From NCBI GenBank assembly GCA_027924025.1, contig AP026970.1, forward strand, positions 1,262,501 through 1,326,500: a stretch of 64,000 bases of DNA. The letters are read 5' to 3'. The notes beneath the pieces were generated by a model. It was not told where the DNA came from. It worked only from the letters and a program-made list of their open reading frames with translations, and did no database searches. Source of the DNA: Comamonadaceae bacterium OS-4 (GTDB lineage Bacteria; Pseudomonadota; Gammaproteobacteria; Burkholderiales; Burkholderiaceae_C). The stretch's first letter is position 1. The number at the start of each line of letters is the position of its first letter. The position numbers and the translations under genes are program-made. Positions 37,071-45,546 of this stretch are shown here, piece after piece.

Positions 37071-38041
37071 GGAGCGGCCCGCTGTTGAAGGGTGGTGCGC
37101 ACGGCGTGCATCAAGGAGTTTTGGGCGCCGGTGTGGTCACAGGCAATCACTTGGCGGCGCGGCATGGAGCGCAGCCAGGTGATTTGCCGCTTGGCGAGTT
37201 GGCGGGTGGCGAATATGCCTTTGTCACGCAGCTCTGCCATGGGGGAGACGCCGGTCAGTGCCTCCCAAGCCTGGCGGTAGCCCACACAGCGCATGCTGGG
37301 CAGGTCGGTGTGCAGGTCGCCGCGCGCCATGAGTGCTTTCACCTCGTCCAGAAAGCCGCCTTGCAGCATCAGGTCAAACCGCTGGGCAATGCGATCGTGC
37401 AACCAGGTACGGTCGGTGGGTTCTAAGGAAAAAAGGGTGCTAGCGCCCGTATTGTCTGCGCGAGCTGCTTCTTTTTTGATAGCGTCTTGCTGGGCGTGAA
37501 AGTACGACAAGGGTTGTCCCGACACCCTGTAGACCTCCAGCGCGCGCTGGATGCGCTGGCTGTCGGCCGGTGCCAGACGGGCAGCGGTGACCGGGTCCAC
37601 GGCGGCCAGTTGGGCGTGCATGGCCGGCCAGCCCAAGGCAGCGGCTTCGGCCTCCAGCGCGGCGCGGATTTCGGGGCTGGCTGCGGGCATGTCATCTAGC
37701 CCGTCAAACAAGGCCTTGAAGTACAGCATGGTGCCGCCCACCAGCAGGGGTAGCTTGCCGCGGGCGCTGATGTCGGTGATCAGCGTCTTGGCGTCTTTCA
37801 CGAACTCGGCGGCGCTGTAGGTGTGCAACGGGTCGCGGATGTTGATCAGGTGGTGCGGCACAGCGGCCAGCTCATGGGCCTCGGGTTTGGCGGTGCCGAT
37901 GTCCATTCCCTGATAGACCAGGGCCGAATCCACGCTGATGATCTCTGCCGGGTGCTCTGCAGCAATCGCCAGCGCGGCAGCGGTTTTGCCGGCCGCGGTG
38001 GGGCCGGCCAGGCACAGGTAAAAGGGCAAGGGGTTGCTCAT
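37067..38041 (-). CDS. miaA: tRNA dimethylallyltransferase
   Basis: MiaA transfers a dimethylallyl group to A37 of tRNAs reading U-starting codons. The 324-residue protein has the P-loop GPTAAGKT (13-20), [16 protein letters not shown] (37-52), [13 protein letters not shown] and [15 protein letters not shown] used the ATG at 38041, which overlaps the MATE stop by 4 bp; longer in-frame sequence upstream is only an antisense-like shadow of the MATE gene. Residues 186-201 are encoded by an interspersed repeat (37438-37486) in a normally variable loop. Confidence 0.95.
   Translation of the reverse strand: MSNPLPFYLCLAGPTAAGKTAAALAIAAEHPAEIISVDSALVYQGMDIGTAKPEAHELAAVPHHLINIRDPLHTYSAAEFVKDAKTLITDISARGKLPLLVGGTMLYFKALFDGLDDMPAASPEIRAALEAEAAALGWPAMHAQLAAVDPVTAARLAPADSQRIQRALEVYRVSGQPLSYFHAQQDAIKKEAARADNTGASTLFSLEPTDRTWLHDRIAQRFDLMLQGGFLDEVKALMARGDLHTDLPSMRCVGYRQAWEALTGVSPMAELRDKGIFATRQLAKRQITWLRSMPRRQVIACDHTGAQNSLMHAVRTTLQQRAAP
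37438..37486 (+). repeat. Interspersed palindromic-type repeat, copy in miaA
   Basis: By hand alignment it matches the amiC copy at 52933-52981 at about 35 of 49 ungapped positions, sharing TCTGCGCG and TTTGATAGCGTC. Both are in the same codon phase and give the peptide pattern DAIKxxAxRADxTxA (10 of 16 identical). MiaA and AmiC are unrelated proteins, so shared ancestry of the DNA element is the simplest explanation. Confidence 0.7.
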
Positions 38042-39462
38042 GCTTGGCTCCCTGTTAGCAGGCGCGCACGGGTGACCTGGCGCAGCAGGATCAGCAGCCC
38101 GACGGCAGCCACCGTCAAGCCCACCACCAGTGCAATCCAGAAACCCTGCGCACCCATGCCCTGGGCGGGCCGCCATGGCAGCCACTCCGGGGCCAGGCCC
38201 AGCACGCAACCCAGCGGCAGCGAGAAGCCCCAAAACGCCGTGAGGTGAATCACCATGGGGCTGCGGGTGACCTTGTAGCCACGGATGGCGCTGCTGATGA
38301 CCACTTGGGCCGAGTCCGACAACTGGAACACCGCCGCCAGAAACAGCAGCTGCGCAGCCACTGCAGCCACGGCGGCATCGTTGGTATAGAGCCAGGCAAT
38401 CTGGTGGGCCCCGGCGGCCATGCCGATGGCAGAGACCACGCCGAAAGCAAATCCGGCTTTCACACCCACCCAAGCCCTGAAGCGCGCGGCCACCGGGTCG
38501 CCGGCCCCGAGGCTTTGCCCCACCCGGGTGAGCAGAGCAATGCCCATGCTCAGGGGAATCATGAACACCAGCGAGGTGAAGTTGAGTGCAATCTGGTGGG
38601 CGGCGACTTCGCGGCTGCCAAAACCTGCAATCAGCAAGGCAATCAGCCCGAAGGCACTGGTTTCTGCGAAATAGGTCACCCCGATCGGAAAGCCCAGCTT
38701 CCACAGCGCCAACAGCTTGGCGGGGTGCGGTCTTTCCCATTCGGCAAACGGCCAGGTGCTGCGGTAGGCCGGTGCAAGCCGCATCCACAGCAGCAAACCG
38801 CCGAAGTTGAACCACACGCACAGCAAGGTCGCCCACGCACACCCCAGGCCGCCCAGCCGTGGGAAGGGGCCCACGCCAAACACCAGCAGCCAGTTCACCA
38901 CGATGTTGATCAGCAACGCCGCCACCGACATCACCATCAGCGGTTTGGTCTGGTTCAGGCTGGCGCTGTATCCGTACAGCACCCGGTAGCAGGCAAAGGC
39001 CGGCAGGGCAAAGCTGATGATCATCACAAACCCGGTGGCGACTTCGTGCACATGGGGCTCGATGTCCATGTGGTCAAACACCTGGGTAGACAACTGGGCG
39101 AGCACCATGGCCACCAAGCCCACGCCCAGTGCTTTCCACATGCCCTGGCGCACCAGGTGGGGGACTTGGCTGAACTCGCGGGCGCCTACATGGTGGGCGA
39201 CCATCGGGGCTACCGACATCATCAACCCCATGAGGGTAATGATGATGATGTTCCAGATCGACACCCCGAGCGAAATGCCCGCCAGGTCGTGTGCCGAGGC
39301 GTGACCGGCCATGGCCACATCGACCACCGACATGCCCACGTTGGCCAGCTGACCGATCAGGATGGGCCATGCCAAGGCCCACAGGGCGGCCAGTTCAGTG
39401 CGGGTGTTGGTGCGGGGGCGGGCCGAAGGTGGTGGAAGGGGGCTTGCAGCGGGAGCGGTCAT
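38038..39462 (-). CDS. MATE-family multidrug/metabolite efflux protein
   Basis: The 474-residue protein has about twelve membrane spans and MATE (NorM-type) features: an N-terminal [36 protein letters not shown], and a repeated half with [13 protein letters not shown]. It would export cationic drugs or metabolites using an ion gradient. Its stop overlaps the miaA start by 4 bp, so MATE, miaA and the LolD-like ATPase form one minus-strand operon. Confidence 0.93.
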   Translation of the reverse strand: MTAPAASPLPPPSARPRTNTRTELAALWALAWPILIGQLANVGMSVVDVAMAGHASAHDLAGISLGVSIWNIIIITLMGLMMSVAPMVAHHVGAREFSQVPHLVRQGMWKALGVGLVAMVLAQLSTQVFDHMDIEPHVHEVATGFVMIISFALPAFACYRVLYGYSASLNQTKPLMVMSVAALLINIVVNWLLVFGVGPFPRLGGLGCAWATLLCVWFNFGGLLLWMRLAPAYRSTWPFAEWERPHPAKLLALWKLGFPIGVTYFAETSAFGLIALLIAGFGSREVAAHQIALNFTSLVFMIPLSMGIALLTRVGQSLGAGDPVAARFRAWVGVKAGFAFGVVSAIGMAAGAHQIAWLYTNDAAVAAVAAQLLFLAAVFQLSDSAQVVISSAIRGYKVTRSPMVIHLTAFWGFSLPLGCVLGLAPEWLPWRPAQGMGAQGFWIALVVGLTVAAVGLLILLRQVTRARLLTGSQA

Positions 39463-39549
39463 GTGGCGCCCATTTTACGGGGCACCCCCTATTGATCGGT
39501 GACCTGCAAGAGTGGCCCTGCAGTGCGCTCGCCCCGCGTGTGGCCACGC

Positions 39550-39576
39550 CAAAAAAAACAGCGCCGAAGCGCTGTC
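39550..39576 (-). terminator. Rho-independent terminator of glpQ
   Basis: ACAGCGC (39558-39564) pairs with GCGCTGT (39569-39575) around the stable tetraloop CGAA (minus strand TTCG). On the minus strand the stem is followed by a run of eight or more T. It lies 21 bp past the glpQ stop. Confidence 0.88.
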
Positions 39577-39596
39577 TTTGGAAAGGCCGGTGCCTT

Positions 39597-40772
39597 TTAT
39601 TGGCTGTCGCGTGCGGCAACAGCGGTGTCAGGGAAGTCGCTGAACAAGCCATCCACACCCAGGGCGTAGAAACGCTTGTATTCGGCCTTGGAGTCACCCT
39701 TGTAATCAGACAACAGAAGAGGCGCTTCGCTGCGGAAGGTGTAGGCGTGCACAAACAAGCCGGCGGCGTGGGCGTTCTTGACCACGTCGGTCGGGGGCAG
39801 GGCCACGCGATCAGCGTCGGTGATCTTGCCGTCGCCATTCAGGTCACGCGGCTTGCCGTCGGCACCCAGCACGTGGGCGGCGCTGGCCAGGTAGGGCTTC
39901 CAGGGGCCGATGCCGTCAGCATAGGTTTTGACTTCTGCCAGGCCCTTAGGGGTCAGCAGGTCGGGAAAGGTGCGGCTGTCTTTGGCCACGGCAAAGTCAT
40001 AAGGCTTGTCGAAAGGTGCCACGAGGGTCACGTTGCCTTTGGAGTCCACATCGTCCGCATCCACCAATTGCACCAGGCGGACCTGGGTGAGTTTGCGCAG
40101 TGCCTTGAGGTTGGACACCTCAAACGACTGGATGATGACCGGGGATTCTTTCTTGGTGTAACCGTATTCGGCCAGCAGGGCCAGCAAGCGTGGCTCGATG
40201 GGCAGACCGGCATCCACATGGTAGGTGGGGTGCTTGGTTTCGGGGTACACACCGATGGTGCGGCCGGTGCGGGCAGACTCCGACTTGGCGAGGTCCAGAA
40301 TTTCGCGGAAAGTGGGGATCTGGAACTGACCGTCAAACGACTTGTCGCGCGCGGCGTTGGGCTGTTTGGCGCGCAGGGTGCGCAGTTCTGCCAGTGTGAA
40401 GTCGGTGGCAAACCAGCCGGTCTCGTTCACACCGTCCACCTTGCGGGTGGTCTTGCGGCTGGCGAACTCGGGGCGGGCCGACACATCGGTGGTGGCGGTG
40501 ATGTTGGGTTCGTGGCGGGCAATCAACTCGCCGTCTTTGGTGACCACCAAATCGGGCTCAATGAAATCGGCACCCATCTCGACGGCCTTTTTGTAAGAGG
40601 CCAGGGTGTGCTCGGGCAAATAGCCGCTCGCGCCGCGGTGGCCGATGACCAAAGGCTTGGCGCCATTCAGGGTGGGGTAGGCGGAGGTTGGGGTGCCGAG
40701 AGTGCTGCAGGCAGCCAGCAAAGTAGCGATCGAAACGGCGACAGCCGTGGATGCAAAACGCATGGTTTTCAT
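39597..40772 (-). CDS. glpQ: Glycerophosphodiester phosphodiesterase, lipoprotein
   Basis: The 391-residue enzyme splits glycerophosphodiesters to glycerol-3-phosphate and an alcohol. It has a lipoprotein signal with lipobox LAAC (Cys22), the catalytic HRGASG (H45), EPDLV (E72, D74) and RHEP (H87), and a C-terminal [11 protein letters not shown]. An EF-hand-like calcium loop, [12 protein letters not shown], sits at residues 310-321. GAGGGA (just upstream) supports the ATG at 40772 rather than one four codons earlier. It ends in a strong terminator and appears monocistronic. Confidence 0.94.
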   Translation of the reverse strand: MKTMRFASTAVAVSIATLLAACSTLGTPTSAYPTLNGAKPLVIGHRGASGYLPEHTLASYKKAVEMGADFIEPDLVVTKDGELIARHEPNITATTDVSARPEFASRKTTRKVDGVNETGWFATDFTLAELRTLRAKQPNAARDKSFDGQFQIPTFREILDLAKSESARTGRTIGVYPETKHPTYHVDAGLPIEPRLLALLAEYGYTKKESPVIIQSFEVSNLKALRKLTQVRLVQLVDADDVDSKGNVTLVAPFDKPYDFAVAKDSRTFPDLLTPKGLAEVKTYADGIGPWKPYLASAAHVLGADGKPRDLNGDGKITDADRVALPPTDVVKNAHAAGLFVHAYTFRSEAPLLLSDYKGDSKAEYKRFYALGVDGLFSDFPDTAVAARDSQ

Positions 40773-40842
40773 GGGGTCCCTCATGGTGAAGATAAGCAGC
40801 CCGTGATCATGGTGCGCCCGGATGACTGTTGCGTGACAGAAC

Positions 40843-41736
40843 TCAGGGTTTGGCGTTGACCAGGTCCAGCCACCGTTGCAGCGGGTTGAACCCGGTGATG
40901 AGCGCACTGGCCAGCAGCACCAGGCTGCCCCCCACCACCAACCCATGCCCCAACTGCTCGCCCAGGAACACGTGCCCCCACAGCACCCCGAACACCGGCA
41001 CCATGAAGATGGGGCTCATGGCTGCTACCGGTGTTACGTGCCGCAGAATGCGCAAATGCGCCCAGTAGGCCAAGCCCGAGGTCACGATGCCCATCGCGGC
41101 CACGGCGGCGAGCGCCCCCCAGGTGAAATGCGCCGAGGGCAGGCTGTAAACCGCCCCCGGTAGCACCATCAGGAGCGACATGGCGTGAATGCCAGCTGCA
41201 ATCTGCACCGGTTGCAACTGGCCCACCGCGCGCTTGGTGATGGGGGCAGAAAACCCATAACAGGCCGAGGCCGCAACGCAGGCCAAAACCGCCATCACCA
41301 CCTTGAAAGAGGGCTCCACCGGCCCCAGGCTCACGATGAGTGCCACCCCGGCAAATCCGCACGCACAGCCCAGCAGCTTTTTGAAGGTAATGGTGTCTTC
41401 ACCCATGCGGGCCGACGCAAACATGCCGAAGATCACCGCGGTCGAGTTGAGCAGGGCGCTGTAGCCCGCGGGTAATTGCAGGCCGGCCCAGGCGAACAAC
41501 AAAAATGGCATAGCAACTGACAAGGCCCCAATCACCGCCAGGGTGCGCCACTGGCGCCAGGCCCAGCGCTGGCCCAATACACGCATCAACACGGCCAAAG
41601 TCAGGGTCGCAAGGGTCACCCTCAAGCAGGCCAACACATTGGGCCCGAACACCGGGCTGGCAATGCGGATGAACAAAAAGGACGCGCCCCACAAAGCAGA
41701 GAGTCCGACCAGTTGAATGAAATAAGTAGCTCGCAT
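40843..41736 (-). CDS. EamA/DMT-family transporter
   Basis: The 297-residue protein has ten hydrophobic segments in two EamA repeats, beginning [20 protein letters not shown] with the usual ALWGASF pattern and a second half starting [23 protein letters not shown] exporters move amino acids or other metabolites; the substrate is not readable. The ATG at 41736 is the natural start: longer in-frame sequence upstream overlaps the divergent U32 gene on the other strand. It shares an 81-bp divergent promoter region with that gene. Confidence 0.9.
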   Translation of the reverse strand: MRATYFIQLVGLSALWGASFLFIRIASPVFGPNVLACLRVTLATLTLAVLMRVLGQRWAWRQWRTLAVIGALSVAMPFLLFAWAGLQLPAGYSALLNSTAVIFGMFASARMGEDTITFKKLLGCACGFAGVALIVSLGPVEPSFKVVMAVLACVAASACYGFSAPITKRAVGQLQPVQIAAGIHAMSLLMVLPGAVYSLPSAHFTWGALAAVAAMGIVTSGLAYWAHLRILRHVTPVAAMSPIFMVPVFGVLWGHVFLGEQLGHGLVVGGSLVLLASALITGFNPLQRWLDLVNAKP

Positions 41737-41817
41737 GGGTGCAAGGATTGTGGATCTGTTGATGTGGGTCAAATGCGCTGCCGGTGACACCTCGCCCCTG
41801 GCCGAGATAATTTCTGC

Positions 41818-43201
41818 ATGACGCTTGCTGCACCTGTAACCCCCCATCATCGCACCCCTGAACTGCTGGCCCCTGCGGGCTCGCTGGCCATGCTGCAAAC
41901 CGCGCTCGCCTTCGGTGCAACGGCGGTGTACGCCGGTCAGCCGCGCTACAGCTTGCGGGTGCGCAACAACGATTTCGGCAGCTTGGATGTGTTGCGCGCT
42001 GGTATTGAACACACGCACGCCCTGGGCAAGAAGTTTTATTTGGTATCCAACATCTTCCCGCATGGCAACAAGACGCAGAGTTATGTGAAGAACATGCAAC
42101 CGGTGATAGCCCTGAAGCCGGACGCGATGATCATGTCGGACCCCGGTCTCATCATGCTGGCACGCGAGGCCTGGCCGGAGATGGAGATTCACCTGTCGGT
42201 GCAAGCCAACACGGTGAATGCGGCGGCAGTGAAGTTCTGGAGCAAGGCGGGCATTCGCCGGGTGATCTTGTCGCGCGAGTTGTCGCTGGACCAGGTGGCG
42301 CAGATCCGCCAGGACTGCCCGGATACTGAACTGGAGGTGTTTGTGCACGGCGCCTTGTGCATTGCGTACTCGGGTCGTTGCCTGCTGTCGGGCTACTTCA
42401 ACCACCGCGATGCCAACCAGGGCAGCTGCACCAACTCCTGTCGCTGGGACTACAAAACGCATGCCGCGCAGGTGGATGCGAGTGGTGATGTGCTGAACCC
42501 GCTCCAAAGTAGCGATGCTTGTGGGCAGGGCAACAGCGTGCCAGCCGAGGCACACCAAAGCATTTCCTATTTGCTCGAAGAAAGCCAGCGTCCCGGCCAG
42601 TACATGCCCATCGAGGAAGACGAGCACGGCACCTATGTGATGAACTCCAAAGACCTGCGCGCCATTGAGCATGTGCAGCGCCTGGTGGAAATCGGGGTGG
42701 ACTCGCTCAAGATTGAAGGCCGCACCAAGAGCCCGTATTACGTGGCCCGCACCGCGCAGGCCTACCGCGCTGCGATCGACGACGCGGTGGCCGGCCGTGC
42801 GCTCAACCCCGAGCTGCTGGGTCAGTTAGAAGGCTTGGCCAACCGGGGCTACACCAGCGGTTTCTTCCAGCGCCACACGCCCGAGGCCACTCAAAACTAC
42901 CTGCGCGGCTACTCCGAGAGCGGGCGCAGTTTGTATGTGGGCGATGTGCTCGCGTTTGATGCAGCGCGGGGGGCTGGCTCAGGTGAATGTGCGCAACAAG
43001 TTTGCGGTGGGGGACCGGTTGGAAATCATCCACCCTGCAGGCAATGTAGACGCCACGCTGACCCGCATGGAAAACGCCGACGGCGTCGCGATGGACGTGG
43101 CGCCCGGCAGCGGCCACACGGTGTGGGTGGATTTGCCGCAGGGCGCGGTGGACGGATTTGTGGCGCGTTATCTGGTGGGTGCTGGGCCCGTTTTTGCTTA
43201 A
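41818..43201 (+). pseudogene. trhP: U32-family tRNA hydroxylation protein (TrhP/YegQ-type), frameshifted
   Basis: The first 384 or so residues match TrhP: ELLAPAGSLAMLQTALAFGA, HGALCIAYSGRCLLSGYF, CTNSCRWDY and DSLKIEGRTKSPYY. TrhP is used in prephenate-dependent hydroxylation of U34 in tRNAs. Near 42968-42973 (six G) the frame shifts: the expected C-terminus (LAQVNVRNKFAVGDRLEIIH, then DLPQGAVDGF) continues in the next frame to a TAA at 43199-43201. Removing one G restores 460 residues, close to the 453 of E. coli. It may be a sequencing error, a true mutation or a phase-variable run. Unshifted reading gives an Arg/Gly-rich tail to 43341. Confidence 0.88.
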
Positions 43202-45450
43202 GGCGCGCTGCGCTCCGGCTGCCAGCCATCGTTTCCGGCGAGGTAACGGTTGGCGCTGGAGACGTGGTGCAGCTGGGCTGCATCCAGCGTGCGCATATAG
43301 GGCTGGCGGGTGTTTGGTGGCACTGCGCCTGCGCCCCGTGAGTTCACTTCGGCATAGCGGGTGGTGGGCAAACGGTTTTCCTGGTTCCAATCGATAAACC
43401 CGGCGGGAATCACCCTGCCATCGAGCTCGCTGTCCAAAAAAGTCACGGTCGACAGGGCGCGCCAGGGCCGCCCCAGCACGATGTGTTGGACAGCCGCGTC
43501 GGCGTGGACGCGGCTGTTGCGGAACACGTAGCCGCAGACTTCGCCCTCCGTTTGGCAGCTTTGGGCGGTGACGATGACTTGGGGGCGTTCTATGCCATAG
43601 ATGTCCAGGCCATCGAAGTACGCCAGTGCGTTGCCGAAGATGAAATCCACCGCACCAATGACGACGGTGTCCCGGTAGAACTGGCGCGCCGGCGGGCAGG
43701 CCGCGCCGCTGGTACAGGCCCGGCGAGCGGCATACAGCGTGTCTTGAAAGCTGATGAGGCGCAGGCCCACAAAGCGCTGCCGGTCGCCACTGGCATAGAG
43801 CGCCACGGCCTGGGCGCCCTGGGTGACCTCCGGGTGCTCATCGTGAAAGCGGTTGGCGATGCTGAGGTTGTGGATCTCAATGCCATCGGCCTCCGCAAAC
43901 ACCACGGCGGACTTGCTGGTGGTGCCGGTGTCGGCGGCGCTGCGGCTTTCTTCAATCACCACTTCTTGGGGCGTGGCACCTTCGCCCAGCACGCGCAGGC
44001 CCGGCAGCTGCAGGCGCACGACTTCGCGGTAGGTGCCGGGGGCGATGCGCACCGTGGCGCCAGCACGCGCATCGGACAGCGCGGCGTTCACACTGGCATA
44101 GGGCCGGCCGGGTCCCACCAGCAGCACCCGACCCGGGGTTGCAGATATGGCGCCGCCCTTGGCTTCGGGGAAGGGGAGCCAGCGCGCGCTGCAATCGGGC
44201 AAGGGGCTGGCGGGCGTGACGGTCTCCAGGCGGGTGTGACTCACCTTCCAGGGGGCCGCGCCCTCGATGTGCACGCCGTCCAACAGCACCTGGTGCGCAT
44301 GGGCCTCGTCATAGCCCTGCAGCTCGGGCTGACCGCCCTGGCCCCGCACGCTTTGGAAGCGGATGTCGCGGTACTGCGGAATCGAGGTCCCCACGGCGCC
44401 CTTGGCGTATTGCGTCGTCAGGCTGAGGGGCCAGCGGTTGTTCCGCAGGCACACGTCCTCATAGCGCACCCGCTCAACCAGCCCGCCGCGGTCGGCATCG
44501 CTCTTGATGCGCAGGCCCCAGGTGGTGCCGTCCAGGGTGAGGCCGCGCACCAGCACATCGCTGACGCCAGCGTTGGTTTCGCTGCCGATGGACATGCCGT
44601 GCCCACTGTAGAAGTGGTTGTCCAGCACCGAGATAAAGCGGCTGGGGCCGCGCAGGGCCTTGATGGCGATGTTGTCATCCCCCGTGCGGATAAAGCTGTG
44701 CGCGATGGTGATGTCTCCGGACGCCCCGGGGTCGATGCCGTCGGTGTTGCGGGCGTCTGCCGGGGTGTCAATGACCATGCCCCAGGCGGTAAAGCCCTGC
44801 ACCCGGTCCAGCACCACATGGAAGTTGGGCGCATTGCGCAGCCGGATTTGGTAGAGCACCACCTCGCGGGACTGGTTGATCTGGATAAGGCGCGGAATGT
44901 TTTGCTTGCCGCCCTCGCGCTGGGCACGGCGCGCCAGCTGCCACCAGCTCTCGGTGCTGCCCTCCATACGCTGGTCGCCCTGGCCCAGGATTTCCCCTTC
45001 GCCCACGATGCCGCTGTGGTCTGTGTTCTCCAGCGTCAGCAGGGCCTTGCAAGCCTTGCCGAGTGCGTCGATCCGGCCGCACTGGCCGCTGCCCGTGTCA
45101 AAGTCGGCCGGCCGGGTGCTGGCGGCCAGCGTGGTGCCTGCATCGATCCACAAGGTGACGCCGGATGGTATGCGCAAGGGGCCGGATACAAAGCGCTGGC
45201 CCAAGGGGCCGCTTTGCAGCTTGAGGGCCTGGCCGGCAGGGCAGGCGTTGAGGGCGGTTTGCAGCCGTGCCGCTTCGTTGCCAGTGCCGCGGGGCTCCAG
45301 GGTGGTGCATACCGTGGTGGGCAGCGTGGGCTCGGTGACGGTGCGTCTGTCCTGCGCGTGACTGCTCAGCGTGCAACACAGCAGTGCCCACAGGGCAGCC
45401 GACCGGAAGAAGCGCAATCCATGGGCGAGGGTGAACGTGAAGTGGGACAT
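43198..45450 (-). CDS. Secreted polygalacturonase (GH28)-pectinesterase (CE8) fusion
   Basis: The 750-residue protein has a signal peptide (about 1-32, ending SSHAQ). Residues about 45-415 form a GH28 right-handed beta-helix with all four signatures: NTDGID (235-240), GDDNIAIK (257-264), GHG (283-285) and RIK (314-316). Residues about 440-740 form a CE8 pectin methylesterase: GTYREV (472-477), QAVAL (Q547), QDTLY (Q569, D570), DFIFGNA (D602) and LGRPWR (R661). Both active sites look complete. It would demethylate and cut homogalacturonan outside the cell. Its stop overlaps the end of the convergent U32 gene by 4 bp. No pectin uptake genes are adjacent. Confidence 0.93.
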   Translation of the reverse strand: MSHFTFTLAHGLRFFRSAALWALLCCTLSSHAQDRRTVTEPTLPTTVCTTLEPRGTGNEAARLQTALNACPAGQALKLQSGPLGQRFVSGPLRIPSGVTLWIDAGTTLAASTRPADFDTGSGQCGRIDALGKACKALLTLENTDHSGIVGEGEILGQGDQRMEGSTESWWQLARRAQREGGKQNIPRLIQINQSREVVLYQIRLRNAPNFHVVLDRVQGFTAWGMVIDTPADARNTDGIDPGASGDITIAHSFIRTGDDNIAIKALRGPSRFISVLDNHFYSGHGMSIGSETNAGVSDVLVRGLTLDGTTWGLRIKSDADRGGLVERVRYEDVCLRNNRWPLSLTTQYAKGAVGTSIPQYRDIRFQSVRGQGGQPELQGYDEAHAHQVLLDGVHIEGAAPWKVSHTRLETVTPASPLPDCSARWLPFPEAKGGAISATPGRVLLVGPGRPYASVNAALSDARAGATVRIAPGTYREVVRLQLPGLRVLGEGATPQEVVIEESRSAADTGTTSKSAVVFAEADGIEIHNLSIANRFHDEHPEVTQGAQAVALYASGDRQRFVGLRLISFQDTLYAARRACTSGAACPPARQFYRDTVVIGAVDFIFGNALAYFDGLDIYGIERPQVIVTAQSCQTEGEVCGYVFRNSRVHADAAVQHIVLGRPWRALSTVTFLDSELDGRVIPAGFIDWNQENRLPTTRYAEVNSRGAGAVPPNTRQPYMRTLDAAQLHHVSSANRYLAGNDGWQPERSAP

Positions 45451-45546
45451 GGCGTGGCAATGAAGACGTCAGACGTCTAGCATACCGCGCCGCGGGATGC
45501 GATGTGCAAGAACGAGAGCCCGCCGCTGTGTTGGCCGGCAGGGGCA

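Noticed and set aside
38042..38842. Upstream extension of miaA by 267 codons
   Set aside because: The extension runs within the MATE gene in another frame. MiaA's own N-terminus with the P-loop begins at 38041.
38245..39495. 416-codon open frame on the plus strand
   Set aside because: It is antisense to the MATE gene; composition is His/Gln/Gly-rich with no recognisable domain.
39291..40859. 522-codon open frame on the plus strand
   Set aside because: It is antisense to glpQ, whose signal, lipobox and catalytic residues are clear.
43483..45480. 665-codon open frame on the plus strand
   Set aside because: It is antisense to the GH28-CE8 gene, which has a signal peptide and all catalytic motifs. 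The plus-strand product is a His/Gly/Ala-rich shadow typical of GC-rich DNA.
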